Shown here piece after piece: positions 26,114 through 35,893 of a DNA stretch of 64,000 nt (positions are counted from its first letter, which is position 1; the number at the start of each line of letters is the position of its first letter). This stretch comes from Magnetococcales bacterium (lineage in GTDB: Bacteria; Pseudomonadota; Magnetococcia; Magnetococcales; JADFZT01), in the NCBI GenBank assembly GCA_015232395.1, contig JADFZT010000003.1, positions 1 through 64,000 of the forward strand, written 5' to 3'. Made by a program: the position numbers and the translations under genes. The notes beneath the pieces are model-generated. The model was not told the origin of the DNA. It was given only the letters and a program-made list of their open reading frames with translations, and made no database searches.

Positions 26114-27124
26114 CTACAACAGTGTCAACATCCAGGGGACATAATAGATCTGCAGGGAGACTGAAACAGCGAGGGCCACAAAAGCCACCAGGGCCAGAGG
26201 CATCACCCCCAAAAAGACCTTCAAAAGCCGTCTCTCCTTCAGCCGATAGCGCACCAATCCCTTGGAGAGAAAAATCGCCACCAGGCAGGTGAGGACGTAG
26301 GCAGCACACATGAAGAAAAGATGGGGAAAAAAGGTGGCAAAAGCCCCGGCATAGCTGAATACCGTCAGGGACTCCCCCGCCGCCAAATCACCATGGATCA
26401 AACGAATCAGGGAGATCGCCCAAAAACTGACATTGAGAACGATCACCAACATCGCACCGAAGGTTTTATAGAGAAAAGCCAACAGCAGGGCGGCCAAAAA
26501 ACCCACCACATGACCGAGTAAAATCAGACTGGATTCAAACCGCCACTCCAAAAAGGCACTTCCCAAAGGCCCAACGGCAAAGATTTCCCCCAGCTCCGAT
26601 TCCAAGGTGCCGGTTTCAATCACCGACCCCATCAACAGCCACCCCACGAAAACCCCGATGGCGATGGACATGATGGCGGTAAAGGTGCGCCAATTGGCCA
26701 CCAGGGGAGATTTTTTTTCCACCCAGATGTGGTGACGGTTGAGGTCGAGAATTTGGTTCATGCGGGGGGTCATGGCCCCGGTTATCAAAAACAGCGCCAA
26801 GGTTCCGGCTTTAGGGGCGATAAACATAAACCCCACATAGAGGCTCGCTATGGTCAAAATCAGGGCTTCGACATAGAGGATAAAATCCCACTGATAGCGG
26901 TCGCCGGAGAGTCCCAACTTGTCGGTGATAAAGTTACCCACCTCCCCCTTGGGGATAAAACGGTCCCCTTCATATTCGGGAAACAACTCCTCATCAGAAA
27001 CCTTCACCGGGCGGGAAGCCTCGGAGTGGCTCTCTTCCCGGCGGGAGACCTTGGGAGGAGATGCCTCGGCAGGCGATTCCACCGGGGGGGATTGGGGCTC
27101 CTCGGGGGGGGCATCGGGGTTCAT
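26114..27124 (-). CDS. Polytopic membrane protein of unknown function
   Basis: 336 residues: a charged Pro/Glu/Ser-rich cytoplasmic N-terminus (1-75), then six or more membrane helices (for example FILYVEALILTIASLYVGFM, LILLGHVVGFLAALLLAFLY, VFLGVMPLALVAFVALAVSV). No family recognised; the helix pattern loosely recalls SpoIIM-like proteins but without conserved motifs. Third gene of a three-gene minus-strand operon, 54 nt after the preceding gene. ATG with AGGAG about 10 nt upstream. Confidence 0.75.
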   Translation of the reverse strand: MNPDAPPEEPQSPPVESPAEASPPKVSRREESHSEASRPVKVSDEELFPEYEGDRFIPKGEVGNFITDKLGLSGDRYQWDFILYVEALILTIASLYVGFMFIAPKAGTLALFLITGAMTPRMNQILDLNRHHIWVEKKSPLVANWRTFTAIMSIAIGVFVGWLLMGSVIETGTLESELGEIFAVGPLGSAFLEWRFESSLILLGHVVGFLAALLLAFLYKTFGAMLVIVLNVSFWAISLIRLIHGDLAAGESLTVFSYAGAFATFFPHLFFMCAAYVLTCLVAIFLSKGLVRYRLKERRLLKVFLGVMPLALVAFVALAVSVSLQIYYVPWMLTLL

Positions 27125-27178
27125 ATCAATAAGGCTCCTGATGTCAAAAGGGGCTTCGGGAAAAATATGTACCGGGGG

Positions 27179-29026
27179 TTAGCGTTCCGGTGGCAACAGT
27201 TCCCGAATCATGATTTCCGGCCCCCCATAGGTGATTTGACCGAGTTTGAACTTATAGTGTTTATCGTTAAAAGGGATCGAAACGGTCTCTCCCATCCGCA
27301 ACAGGGGATGATAGCCCGGCAGACGGGGATAGAGACAAAACATCCGCTTGCCCTTTCTGAAGTGAATGATTTTCAGGGGATCCCCCGCTTCATCTTCCTC
27401 AAAAAGCCGATGGATGAGCGAAGGCTGAGAGTCGGCGCTCAAAAGACGCACCGAAAAATCGACCAAATTTTCCTCTTCCCGAACGATCCGGGAAACGTAG
27501 CCCACGCTGAAAGTGTAGTCAGGGGGACGGGCAAAGGCGACCATGGTGCCGATACGAAAAGGTCGGGTGGCGTAGCCCTCGATCAGGTGCAGCTGAATCT
27601 CTCCCCGCCCCGTCACCTCGGGATCGATCTGCCACTGGTTGATCTCCTCCAGATCCCGCTTATCCTCCACATTGGTCAGCACCGATGAGGAACGGGCCAG
27701 GGTGAGATGAAAGGAGGACTCTTCACGAAATTTTTCCGCCCCCTTTTCCCTCCGGTTGCGAATCATGGCGTAGGCGTTCATAAAGCCAAAAAAGAGGTGA
27801 AGATCGGGATCCTTGCGGAAATGGGGCCGTTTGATGCCAACGCTTCCCAGAGAAAAATCCCGTTTCAGCCCCTGCAACAGGTGGGGCCGCTCCATGGGAT
27901 GCAGTCTGAAGAGGGGCTCCCCTTCCGTGACACCATTTCCCCCACCCGACACCTCCCCCAAACCCCCTTTGAGATACCCCTCCAGAACGTTGCGGATTGC
28001 CTCCAGGCTGAAAAGATAATCCCGTTTTTTGCCAGGCTCACCCTGACCCAAAACAGGTGGAATTTCCTGTCCAAAAGCGATGAGAGCCTCCCCTTTGCCA
28101 GGCGCTTGTCCGTCACAGGGATCAATCCGGACCTGATTTTTATGGCTCTCCAAAAAGGCCGTCAAGAAATGCAGATCACTGGGAGACCAGCGCTGTGAAT
28201 CGAGCATGGACCACAGCTGGATCTTGATATAGAGAGACTCGAAGCTGTCAGTACCCAAATGAGGCACGCTGAAACCGGCAAGACCGGTCTCCAGGCCGAG
28301 CCCGGATGAGGAGAGGTGATGGTAACGCTCCTCCACCGATTCATAGCTCCTGAGCATAAAATAGAGCTTGTTGGCCATCCCCAGATAGACCGGAGGCAGG
28401 TTGCGATAGAGCAGGCCGTTGAGGTGTTGCAGCAACCAAATCAGCTCCAGAATGTGAAAGGCGGTTTCAGGCACCTGGTCGCGTATTTTGGCATAGCGAT
28501 AGTTGGGACGGCGATAATAGAGATCGAACAGATTGCCATAGCCCTTCAGGAGAGCCTCCGCAGCCTGGATGGCCCCGTTGAGCATGGCGGAATAGGCATC
28601 GCTGGCGGGAATGGTGACCTTTTTGCGATAACGAAAATAGATGTTTTCCATCACCGGGAAGGCGTAGAGCAGGGCCATTTTAAGGCGATTGGACCGCTCC
28701 TCCAGGGTGAGATTGGAGGCTTTGAGCATCTTGGTCAGATAAGCCGCGATATCCCCCAAAAGAGTCGCCATCTCCCCGGCTTCAAACTGGCGATTCCAAC
28801 GCTGGCTGAGTTCCTCGGCCCCGGGCAGCTGCATTTTATAGCGCCCCGGCACCCAAACGAGGGTAATTTTTTGATCTCGCTTGGGGAGTCCAATGCCGAA
28901 AATGTGGCGCTTTTTAATGGGTGCCAACACCCCCCCATCCCCCTTGGGGCTATCGACCGGATCGGTGGGGATCGGTTTTGCAGGAGGTTCGGTTCCGGTT
29001 GGAAAATCAGGAGGCGAGGCGGACAT
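27179..29026 (-). CDS. Large cytoplasmic protein of unknown function, possible PilZ-like C-terminus
   Basis: 615 residues with no membrane segment. The N-terminal half (60-260) is helical (EERSNRLKMALLYAFPVMENIYFRYRKK). The C-terminal 180 residues are beta-rich and basic (FRIGTMVAFARPPDYTFSVGYVSRIVREEENLVDFSVRLL), which could be a PilZ-like or similar beta-barrel ligand-binding module, but the RxxxR and DxSxxG signatures are not clear. Its start overlaps the end of the upstream repeat-protein gene by 20 nt, so translation is probably coupled. The function probably depends on the two neighbouring proteins. Confidence 0.7.
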   Translation of the reverse strand: MSASPPDFPTGTEPPAKPIPTDPVDSPKGDGGVLAPIKKRHIFGIGLPKRDQKITLVWVPGRYKMQLPGAEELSQRWNRQFEAGEMATLLGDIAAYLTKMLKASNLTLEERSNRLKMALLYAFPVMENIYFRYRKKVTIPASDAYSAMLNGAIQAAEALLKGYGNLFDLYYRRPNYRYAKIRDQVPETAFHILELIWLLQHLNGLLYRNLPPVYLGMANKLYFMLRSYESVEERYHHLSSSGLGLETGLAGFSVPHLGTDSFESLYIKIQLWSMLDSQRWSPSDLHFLTAFLESHKNQVRIDPCDGQAPGKGEALIAFGQEIPPVLGQGEPGKKRDYLFSLEAIRNVLEGYLKGGLGEVSGGGNGVTEGEPLFRLHPMERPHLLQGLKRDFSLGSVGIKRPHFRKDPDLHLFFGFMNAYAMIRNRREKGAEKFREESSFHLTLARSSSVLTNVEDKRDLEEINQWQIDPEVTGRGEIQLHLIEGYATRPFRIGTMVAFARPPDYTFSVGYVSRIVREEENLVDFSVRLLSADSQPSLIHRLFEEDEAGDPLKIIHFRKGKRMFCLYPRLPGYHPLLRMGETVSIPFNDKHYKFKLGQITYGGPEIMIRELLPPER

Positions 29027-31010
29027 CTTCCACGTTCTCCCTTTCTATTTCGAATTGTAGGAAGCCACCAAAAATCTTTTTTTCCAGATAGAGCATTTCC
29101 GGATCGGTATTTCTCAGGATCCCTTTTTTGGTGAAACCCTGTTTGAGTTTGACCCGAACCCGCCGGTCGACATAAAGCACCAGAGGATCGGCCAGCGGCT
29201 CAATAGTGGTGATGGCAGAGAGGGGAATCTCCATGGGGGGCAGATAATCATCCGGGGTACGGATGGCCCGGACAGACTCGCCGTCAATGGATTTGAGATA
29301 GAGCTGCTGGAAGGTCTCTGTATCCAGATGGATACGCACGGCAGAATCGATCAGGGGCGTCCATTTTTGTTGGCGGGCTGCGGCCTCCTGGGCAGAAAGC
29401 GCTCGGGTTTGGTAGACGACTCCCCCCGTACTGCCACTCCTGCTGACACCACGCTCCCCCCCTGAAGCACTTTCAGCTACCAGGGCACTCCCGGCAGCCC
29501 CGGCACTCAAAGTAGCGGAAGCGCCAGCAGAGGTTGAGGAAAATACGGAAGCCCCTGCACCGGCAGAACCACCCCCATCGCCAGTGGCAACGCCCGGCGT
29601 CTTGACCCCCATCTCATCCACACGGGCCAACGCTTCATCGGTGGACATTCCGTCACGGGGAGCGGGTATGCCAGAATCACTCCCCGAAGCACCGACACCC
29701 GACACCGAAGCGGCAGCATCTCCAGCAGCTGAAGCCCCAGAACTGGAACCGCCAGCCCCTCCCTCACCAGGCACCTTCACCCCCATCTCATCGATGCGGG
29801 CCAACGCCTCTTCTGTGGAAATCCCATCCCGGGGAGCGGGTATCTCAGGGGCACCATCCGTGGCAGTCGAAGCGCCTCCAGCCGAAGCCATCCCTGGGGA
29901 AGCGTCGGCAGGCCCGGTCGACCCTGAACCAGCACCGCCACCCCCCTCCGGCACCTTCACCCCCAGATCCTCAATGCGCGCCAACGCTTCCTCAGAGGTG
30001 AGGCCATCCCGGGGAGCAGGAATCTCCATATCCACCCCACCCCCGACAGTCGAGCCCCCTGGCATCTGCCCGGAGTCAGCCCCCGGACTCGAAGCTGCTC
30101 CGGAAGCGGCGTTGCCGACCCCGGAGCTTTGGCTTTCACCATCAGCCGTGGCCTCAACCGCCACCGGCCCCCCTTCACCCATGGCCACTTCGCCGGTCAC
30201 CAGGCTCAATATTTTTTGTGGACGAATGGCTTCATATTTAAACAGCACCACCCCCACCAGGCAGACCGCCAGCAGAAGGGTAAGCAGGTAGGTTTTGCTT
30301 TTCTGTTTTTTTCCGGAAAAGGATTTCAGCAGGGCGGCTTCCGGGGAGGGCAGCGCCAGTGGCTCTCCACTCCAGTTGCCCTTGGCTTTGGGGGCGCTCC
30401 CGGCACCTTTGCCATCATTCCCGGCAGCACCCAATTCCGCAACAAACCGCTGGGCTTTGGTGAGGGCCGACTCGATGGTTGGATCTTTGGGCTTTAAGCG
30501 GCTGGCCTCTTCCAGTTGAGTGAGTGCTGTGGTGAGCAGAGGCAGATGGGCCTGCTCCAGTTTGCCCCCATCTTTGCCATCCCCCAGGAGAGAGCGCACG
30601 GAGTTGATGGCTTTTTCCGCCAGGGTTTCGCCCAACAATCGGCGCAGAGCCGGAGAGACCGGTGAACCGGAAAAAGCCACCGCCTTGCGCAGCAGCTCAA
30701 GCTTGGTATTTAAATTGCCCTGATCACCAAATTTATTGGCAGCCTGAAGGATTTCCCGACAGACCGGGGAGAGGTCATAGAGCTGGCTGGCATCCACCAA
30801 AAGCTCCCGGGCCTCCTTGGCGGCTGCGGCCATCTGTTTCCGGCTCTCCGGGGTTCCCTCCCCCTTTTGACTCTGCCGGACGGTTTGGTCCAACCCCAAC
30901 AGCAAGCCCATGGAGAGATGCCCCGGCTCCTGGAGCAGGGCCTGTCTGGCCAGTGCCACGGGGTTACTTCCGCTCTCGGGGGAAGGCGATAAATCTGTGG
31001 GATTTGCCAT
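29007..31010 (-). CDS. Single-span membrane protein with three near-identical repeats
   Basis: 667 residues. The N-terminal helical part (1-225) includes TPR-like pieces (LTTALTQLEEASRLKPKDPTIESALTKAQ). One membrane helix follows (YLLTLLLAVCLVGVVLF, about 238-255). The outer region carries three copies of IPAPRDG(L/I/M)(S/T)(S/T)(E/D)EALAR(I/V) ending GVK(V/T)P, at about 327-352, 387-413 and 447-472, separated by Gly/Ala/Ser linkers. A conserved-looking C-terminal domain (RIHLDTETFQQLYLKSIDGESV ...) ends the protein. No family recognised. First gene of a three-gene operon whose products are all unassigned; the topology suggests a cell-envelope or trans-membrane sensing role. Confidence 0.75.
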   Translation of the reverse strand: MANPTDLSPSPESGSNPVALARQALLQEPGHLSMGLLLGLDQTVRQSQKGEGTPESRKQMAAAAKEARELLVDASQLYDLSPVCREILQAANKFGDQGNLNTKLELLRKAVAFSGSPVSPALRRLLGETLAEKAINSVRSLLGDGKDGGKLEQAHLPLLTTALTQLEEASRLKPKDPTIESALTKAQRFVAELGAAGNDGKGAGSAPKAKGNWSGEPLALPSPEAALLKSFSGKKQKSKTYLLTLLLAVCLVGVVLFKYEAIRPQKILSLVTGEVAMGEGGPVAVEATADGESQSSGVGNAASGAASSPGADSGQMPGGSTVGGGVDMEIPAPRDGLTSEEALARIEDLGVKVPEGGGGAGSGSTGPADASPGMASAGGASTATDGAPEIPAPRDGISTEEALARIDEMGVKVPGEGGAGGSSSGASAAGDAAASVSGVGASGSDSGIPAPRDGMSTDEALARVDEMGVKTPGVATGDGGGSAGAGASVFSSTSAGASATLSAGAAGSALVAESASGGERGVSRSGSTGGVVYQTRALSAQEAAARQQKWTPLIDSAVRIHLDTETFQQLYLKSIDGESVRAIRTPDDYLPPMEIPLSAITTIEPLADPLVLYVDRRVRVKLKQGFTKKGILRNTDPEMLYLEKKIFGGFLQFEIERENVEDVRLAS

Positions 31011-31345
31011 GATGAGGAACCCAAGCTTGCCGATGGCCGATAAATAATCCCCAACTGGCAGTGAAAAAAACAGCTGTCGAGGAAGCCCAAGGGATGGGTC
31101 GATCCAGTTGAGTCAGCTCACCAATTGGCAACGAGGTCTCAGTGGATATGGCAAGAATGGGATGAACCCGTTGATCCAGTCAAAACGGTCCAACCCAACG
31201 ATATGAATGATACAAAAAATCCAACCCCTCCCAGCAATCAAGCATACACCCTTTTCCCGCCAGGATAAAACGATTCCAAAACCGCTTTTCACCTCTTCTG
31301 CAAAACGCCCCCTTGCCACCAGTCAGCCGCTCACCAATGGACAAG
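31011..31345. other. Intergenic region between recQ and the repeat-protein operon
   Basis: No credible gene. Expected to contain the recQ 3' end signals and the promoter of the three-gene operon; no strong -35/-10 or sigma-54 match was seen. Confidence 0.45.
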
Positions 31346-33298
31346 TCAGAACTCCGACGACAGATCAGGATCACCTTTGGCCTTCACCGGATCTCTCCCT
31401 GGGGGAGCCCTCTCCTCGGAAAGGTTGAGCAGCTTTAAAAAAACTTCTCCATAGCGTTTCAGTTTGAAAGCCCCAATCCCCGGAATTCCAGCCATCTCAT
31501 CCAAAGATTTTGGCATATGGTGGATCATTTCCCGGAGGGTGGCATCATGAAAAATGACGTAGGGAGGCACTTCCTGCTCCTTGGCAATCCTCAGACGCAT
31601 CTCCCGCAGCCGCTCCCAAAGGGTTGCGCTTTCTGAAGAATCAAACGCCGTCTCAGAATTCCTGGACTTCCAGGCGGTTGGTTTTCCCGATGAATCAAAC
31701 GCCGCCCCGGAGGCTCTGGCTTTCCGGGTGCGAACAGGATCCTTCCGCAACCTCACCTGTTTTTCCCCCTTGAGCACCGGGCGGCAGGACTCCTCCAGTT
31801 TGAGCCCCCCATGGCCTTCATAATCGACCCGCAAAAACCCCGCTGCCACCAACTGCCGAAAGATGGAGCGCCACGCCTTGGCTCCCAAATGCTTACCGAT
31901 GCCGTAGGTGGATAGACGGTGGTGGCGAAACGAAACCACCCGATCATTTTCCACCCCCCGAAGCACATCCACCAGATAGTTCACCCCAAAACGCTGATCC
32001 GTGCGATAGACACAGGAGAGAGCCATCTGCGCTTCCCGCGTACCATCCCACCCTTCAACCGGCTCCAGGCAGGTGTCACAGTTGCCGCAAGGCTCGGCCA
32101 ACACCTCATCAAAATATTCCAGCAACACCTGGCGACGGCAGCGAATGGTTTCGCAATAGCCCAAAAATGTGGAGAGCTTTTGCCGCTCCAGCCGCTTCTG
32201 CTCCTCGCCAGCAACCGATTGATCGATAAAAAATCCCAGGGTCGCCACATCCTGCATGCCGTAGATCATGAAGGCGTTGGCCGGTTCACCATCCCGCCCC
32301 GCCCGACCGGTTTCCTGATAATAGGCCTCCAGGCTTTTGGGCAGATCCAGATGCGCCACAAAACGCACATCCGGCTTATCGATGCCCAAGCCAAAGGCGA
32401 TGGTGGCCACCATCACCACCCCCTCCTCCTTCAAAAAACGATCCTGATGCAGCTGGCGCTCCTCCCCGGGCAATCCGGCATGGTAGGGAAAGGCATTGAA
32501 CCCCTTATCCACCAACCACCGAGCGGTCTCCTCCACCTTTTTCCGGGAGATGCGATAGACAATACCGGACTCCCCCTGATGCTCCCCCTTTAAAAAGGCA
32601 AGCAGCTGCTTGTGGGCATTATCCTTGGGAGCGACGTGATAGCGAATGTTGGGGCGGTCAAATCCACCGAGAAAAACCCGGGCATGCCCCAAACCCAGCC
32701 GCTCCACAATCTCCTCCCGGGTGCGGGGATCGGCTGTGGCGGTCAAGGCGATGCGGGGTACGCCCGGAAAACGCTCCCCCAACACCCCCAACCCCATATA
32801 ATCGGGACGAAAATCATGGCCCCACTGGGAGACACAATGGGCCTCATCAATGGCAAACAGGGCAACATCAAGCCCCGCGAGAAAATCGAGGGAGGTTTCC
32901 CGGGTGAGCCGCTCCGGAGCCACATACAGAAGATCGAGATCCCCCTGGGAGGCCCGTTGGATCACCTGCCAGCGCTCCTCGCTGGTTTGGGTGGCATTGA
33001 TACAGGCGGCCCGCACCCCGGCCAGCCTGAGGGCGTTCACCTGATCCCGCATAAGCGCAATCAAGGGGGTCACCACCACCCCGATACCGGGCCTGACGAG
33101 AGCCGGTATCTGATAGCAGAGAGATTTCCCCCCCCCCGTCGGCATCAACACCAGGGCATCCCCTCCCCCGATGAGATGGTCGATGACCGCTTGTTGATCA
33201 CCCCGAAAGGCCTCATAACCAAAAACGGTATTCAGGCAGGTGAGGGCGGAAGAATCGGCTGGATGGAGCTGGTTGGTTACGTGAGACACGAAGAGCAC
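31346..33298 (-). CDS. recQ: ATP-dependent DNA helicase RecQ
   Basis: 650-residue 3'-5' helicase of recombinational repair. Superfamily 2 motifs: [13 protein letters not shown] (motif 0), [17 protein letters not shown] (Walker A), [20 protein letters not shown] (DEAH plus aromatic loop), ALTATAD, and [10 protein letters not shown] (motif VI). RecQ-C zinc cysteines ([12 protein letters not shown]...CGNCDTC) and winged helix follow, then an HRDC domain ([25 protein letters not shown]). The linker before HRDC contains a duplicated AAFDSS/TAFDSS motif. Start GTG at 33298; no strong ribosome site, so the start could vary slightly. Confidence 0.95.
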   Translation of the reverse strand: MLFVSHVTNQLHPADSSALTCLNTVFGYEAFRGDQQAVIDHLIGGGDALVLMPTGGGKSLCYQIPALVRPGIGVVVTPLIALMRDQVNALRLAGVRAACINATQTSEERWQVIQRASQGDLDLLYVAPERLTRETSLDFLAGLDVALFAIDEAHCVSQWGHDFRPDYMGLGVLGERFPGVPRIALTATADPRTREEIVERLGLGHARVFLGGFDRPNIRYHVAPKDNAHKQLLAFLKGEHQGESGIVYRISRKKVEETARWLVDKGFNAFPYHAGLPGEERQLHQDRFLKEEGVVMVATIAFGLGIDKPDVRFVAHLDLPKSLEAYYQETGRAGRDGEPANAFMIYGMQDVATLGFFIDQSVAGEEQKRLERQKLSTFLGYCETIRCRRQVLLEYFDEVLAEPCGNCDTCLEPVEGWDGTREAQMALSCVYRTDQRFGVNYLVDVLRGVENDRVVSFRHHRLSTYGIGKHLGAKAWRSIFRQLVAAGFLRVDYEGHGGLKLEESCRPVLKGEKQVRLRKDPVRTRKARASGAAFDSSGKPTAWKSRNSETAFDSSESATLWERLREMRLRIAKEQEVPPYVIFHDATLREMIHHMPKSLDEMAGIPGIGAFKLKRYGEVFLKLLNLSEERAPPGRDPVKAKGDPDLSSEF

Positions 33299-33382
33299 CG
33301 GAAAAGATAAAAGAACAGGAGGATGTCGTTAAACCTTTATGTTACGATAGCGCGTCACAATGATCAAACAAGGGAGCCTAAC

Positions 33383-33598
33383 ATGGTCTGTGGAATCGAT
33401 CGAATTCTGACGGATGCGAAAAAAACCATTCAAGATGCCGAGACACGTCTGATCCAGGAGTTGGCAGCGGATTTCGACCTGGAAGTGGAAACCGAGGAGA
33501 TCCTGCAATCCCGGGAAGCCCGGGAGCTGAAGGGAGCTATGGAGACCTTTGCGGTCTGGCTTGCCCACGGCAGAGAGTTGACCAAGGAAGAGGAGTAA
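33383..33598 (+). CDS. Small acidic protein of unknown function
   Basis: 71 residues, helical and acidic (AKKTIQDAETRLIQELAADFDLEVETEEIL). The start ATG at 33383 has GGGAG about 7 nt upstream; an earlier ATG at 33323 would add 20 residues of different character. No family recognised. Divergent from recQ. The start signal and codon use support it being real, but modestly. Confidence 0.55.
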   Translation: MVCGIDRILTDAKKTIQDAETRLIQELAADFDLEVETEEILQSREARELKGAMETFAVWLAHGRELTKEEE

Positions 33599-33685
33599 GG
33601 CCTCTTCTGCTGGATGACACTTTTCTGAAAAAGACAGAATAAACGCTTACAGGGTTGTTCCAGGAGAAAATAATCCATCAGCCCT

Positions 33686-33777
33686 GATGGATGTGGTTTG
33701 CGCTGCTCACCACATCCATCAAGGTCACATGACCCATCAGCCTTGATGGATGCGGTTCGCGTTGCTCACCACATCCT
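33686..33777. repeat. Two tandem REP-like hairpin repeats
   Basis: Copy 1 (33686-33720) pairs GGATGTGG with CCACATCC around TTTGCGCTGCTCA. Copy 2 (33745-33777) has GGATGCGG ... CCACATCC around TTCGCGTTGCTCA. Each is preceded by a small CATCAG...TGATG hairpin. A third copy lies at 53856-53890. Dispersed hairpins of this GATGCGGTTCGC type are common in proteobacterial genomes. Confidence 0.8.
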
Positions 33778-33910
33778 ATAGGCTCCCACGGTTTTTGGCG
33801 TACCGGTTCAGCAGGTGCGCCTTTTCCGTTGGCACGGCTATATTTCAGGGGAGTTGAAAAAGAAGAGGCTGGAAAAAAACGTCGGTCAAACAGGAAAAGC
33901 CGGGGGGATA

Positions 33911-33941
33911 TTCGGGGGGGCCGGTGATCAGCCCCCCCGAA
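33911..33941 (-). terminator. Strong GC hairpin downstream of dsrL
   Basis: TTCGGGGGGGC (33911-33921) and GCCCCCCCGAA (33931-33941) form an 11-bp perfect stem with a 9-nt loop, about 23 nt after the dsrL stop. No T run follows on the minus strand, so it is an mRNA 3' stabiliser or a non-canonical terminator. Confidence 0.6.
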
Positions 33942-33963
33942 GAGTCTTGCTACATCTTACAGA

Positions 33964-35856
33964 TTACATACCCATACCCATCTGGATATAGGAGCAGGGG
34001 CAGACTTCCTGACAGATGTGACAACCGATACAGCGGGTGTAATCGGTAAACATCACACGACCCTGGGGCCGCTTCAGGTTGCGATGGATCGCTTCCTGAG
34101 GACAGTAGATCCGACACTGGTCACAGACAAAACAGAGACCACAGGAGAGGCACCGCTTGGCTTCAGCGATTCCCTCGGAAATGCTGAGGGTTTGGTTGAT
34201 CTCCCGGAAATCCTTGGTCGCTTCTTCCACCGGGATCTGCTTCTCTTCGTTACGAGGAGCAGCCGGATAGATGCCCAAGCGCATTTCCGTATGACGCACC
34301 GGACGGCCCTTGTGGGGAAGTTGATATCTTTTCCCTTTAAGGTAACCATCAATAGCCCGGGCAGCGATACGGCCCTGACCCACGGAGCGGGTGGAGATAC
34401 CCAGTCCCAACACATCACCACCGGCAAAGATGCCGTTTTCCTTGGTCTGCATGGTGGAACTGGCACCAATGAAGCCCCACTTGTTGGCAAGGTCTTCCAT
34501 CCCCTGCTCCAGCTCCGGCACCTGACCGATACCAACAATCACGGTATCCACCGGCAGGGTGAATTCGGAACCTTCGATGGGTACCGGGCGGCGACGACCG
34601 GACTTGTCCGGCTCACCCAGCTCCATGCGGATGCACTTGATGGCGGTGGCCCGGCCCCCTTCGGTCTCGAAACCGATGGGTGCAGAGAGAAACTCAAACT
34701 TGATACCCTCGTGAACCGCCTCATCCACATCCTTGGAGATGGCGGGCATCTCTTCCCGGGTACGGCGATAGAGGATGGTGACCTGGGAATATTTGGAAAC
34801 CCGTTTGGCCACCCGGGCGGAGTCCATGGCGGGCTTTTCAGCAGCGATGGTGGCTCCAGAGCGTTCGACTTCCTCATCAATCGCCTTGCTGGCCGCTTCC
34901 ATGGCCGCAGTATCACCACTCTTTTCAGCCTTTTCCCAGGCTTCTTCGTTATCCGAGTGAAGGCGAAGAGAAACGCGGGCGGCGTCAACGGCGGAGTCAC
35001 CACCACCGATCACCACCACCCGAGCGCCGATTTCCACTTGTGCACCGGTATTGACCCGGTTGAGAAATCCAGCACCCGTAAAAACGTTGGCGGAATTTTC
35101 ACCTTCAACGTTCAGGTTGGTACCCTTGTGTGCACCGATGCCCAGATAGACGGCATCGTACTGGTCTTTGAGATCCTGGTAGGAGATATCTCGACCCACG
35201 CGGGTGTTGTATTTGATCTCAACGCCCAGATCCAAGATGTTCTGGATTTCAGCATCAAGGACTTTTTCGGGCAGACGGTAGGAGGGGATGCCGTAACGCA
35301 GCATACCGCCACCCTTTTCGAAGGCTTCGAAAATGGTGACGTCATAGCCCCTGCGAACCAGCTGATAAGCGCAGGAGAGACCCGTGGGACCGGAACCGAT
35401 GACGGCAATCTTCTTGCCCTTCTTCTCATCGGTCAGCATCTTGAGTTTCAACCCACGGTCAATCCCGTGATCGCCGATCAACCGTTCCATGTTGTTAATG
35501 GCAACGGCCCCATCTTCCATGTGCTGTCTGTTACATCCTGATTCGCAAGGGTGTGGGCAGACCCGACCATGGATGGCCGGCATGGGATTTTTATCGGTCA
35601 GGGTGTACCACGCCTTGTCCAAGGCATCCTCGATGGGAGTCTTGAACATGTCCGCCTGAGCGATGGACGTCAGATAGCCACGAATATCCTCACTGGAAGG
35701 ACATTCGTTACGACAAGGGGGCATACGTTGGACGTATGTGGGGCATTTATAGCTTCGGGCGTTGCGGACGATGATCTCCTCCGCATCCGGCAACTTCAGC
35801 CCGGCCTCCACGTCTTCCCGAGACTGCCTCTTGAGGATAGTTGTTTCTTTACTCAT
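33964..35856 (-). CDS. dsrL: Iron-sulfur flavoprotein DsrL
   Basis: 630-residue NAD(P)H:acceptor oxidoreductase that works with DsrAB in sulfur oxidation; homologous to the small subunit of glutamate synthase with extra iron-sulfur domains. N-terminal cysteine motif (CPTYVQRMPPCRNECP), CPHPCESGC, FAD-binding VIGSGPTGLSCAY, NAD(P)-binding VVIGGGDSAVDAARV, then CLSCGLCFVCDQCRIYCP and a ferredoxin motif CIGCHICQEVCP. Last gene of dsrA-dsrB-dsrL (37 nt after dsrB). In Allochromatium dsrL lies between dsrK and dsrJ, so its position beside dsrAB is a rearrangement. Its presence supports the oxidative direction. Confidence 0.93.
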   Translation of the reverse strand: MSKETTILKRQSREDVEAGLKLPDAEEIIVRNARSYKCPTYVQRMPPCRNECPSSEDIRGYLTSIAQADMFKTPIEDALDKAWYTLTDKNPMPAIHGRVCPHPCESGCNRQHMEDGAVAINNMERLIGDHGIDRGLKLKMLTDEKKGKKIAVIGSGPTGLSCAYQLVRRGYDVTIFEAFEKGGGMLRYGIPSYRLPEKVLDAEIQNILDLGVEIKYNTRVGRDISYQDLKDQYDAVYLGIGAHKGTNLNVEGENSANVFTGAGFLNRVNTGAQVEIGARVVVIGGGDSAVDAARVSLRLHSDNEEAWEKAEKSGDTAAMEAASKAIDEEVERSGATIAAEKPAMDSARVAKRVSKYSQVTILYRRTREEMPAISKDVDEAVHEGIKFEFLSAPIGFETEGGRATAIKCIRMELGEPDKSGRRRPVPIEGSEFTLPVDTVIVGIGQVPELEQGMEDLANKWGFIGASSTMQTKENGIFAGGDVLGLGISTRSVGQGRIAARAIDGYLKGKRYQLPHKGRPVRHTEMRLGIYPAAPRNEEKQIPVEEATKDFREINQTLSISEGIAEAKRCLSCGLCFVCDQCRIYCPQEAIHRNLKRPQGRVMFTDYTRCIGCHICQEVCPCSYIQMGMGM

Positions 35857-35893
35857 TGCTGCAAATTCCTCCGGTATTTAAGGCGCTTGGGCA

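Larger units (their letters stand above)
33599..33963. other. Intergenic region with REP-like hairpin repeats
   Basis: No gene. Holds two tandem REP-like hairpins (33686-33720 and 33745-33777) and the probable dsrL 3' hairpin at 33911-33941. Confidence 0.7.
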
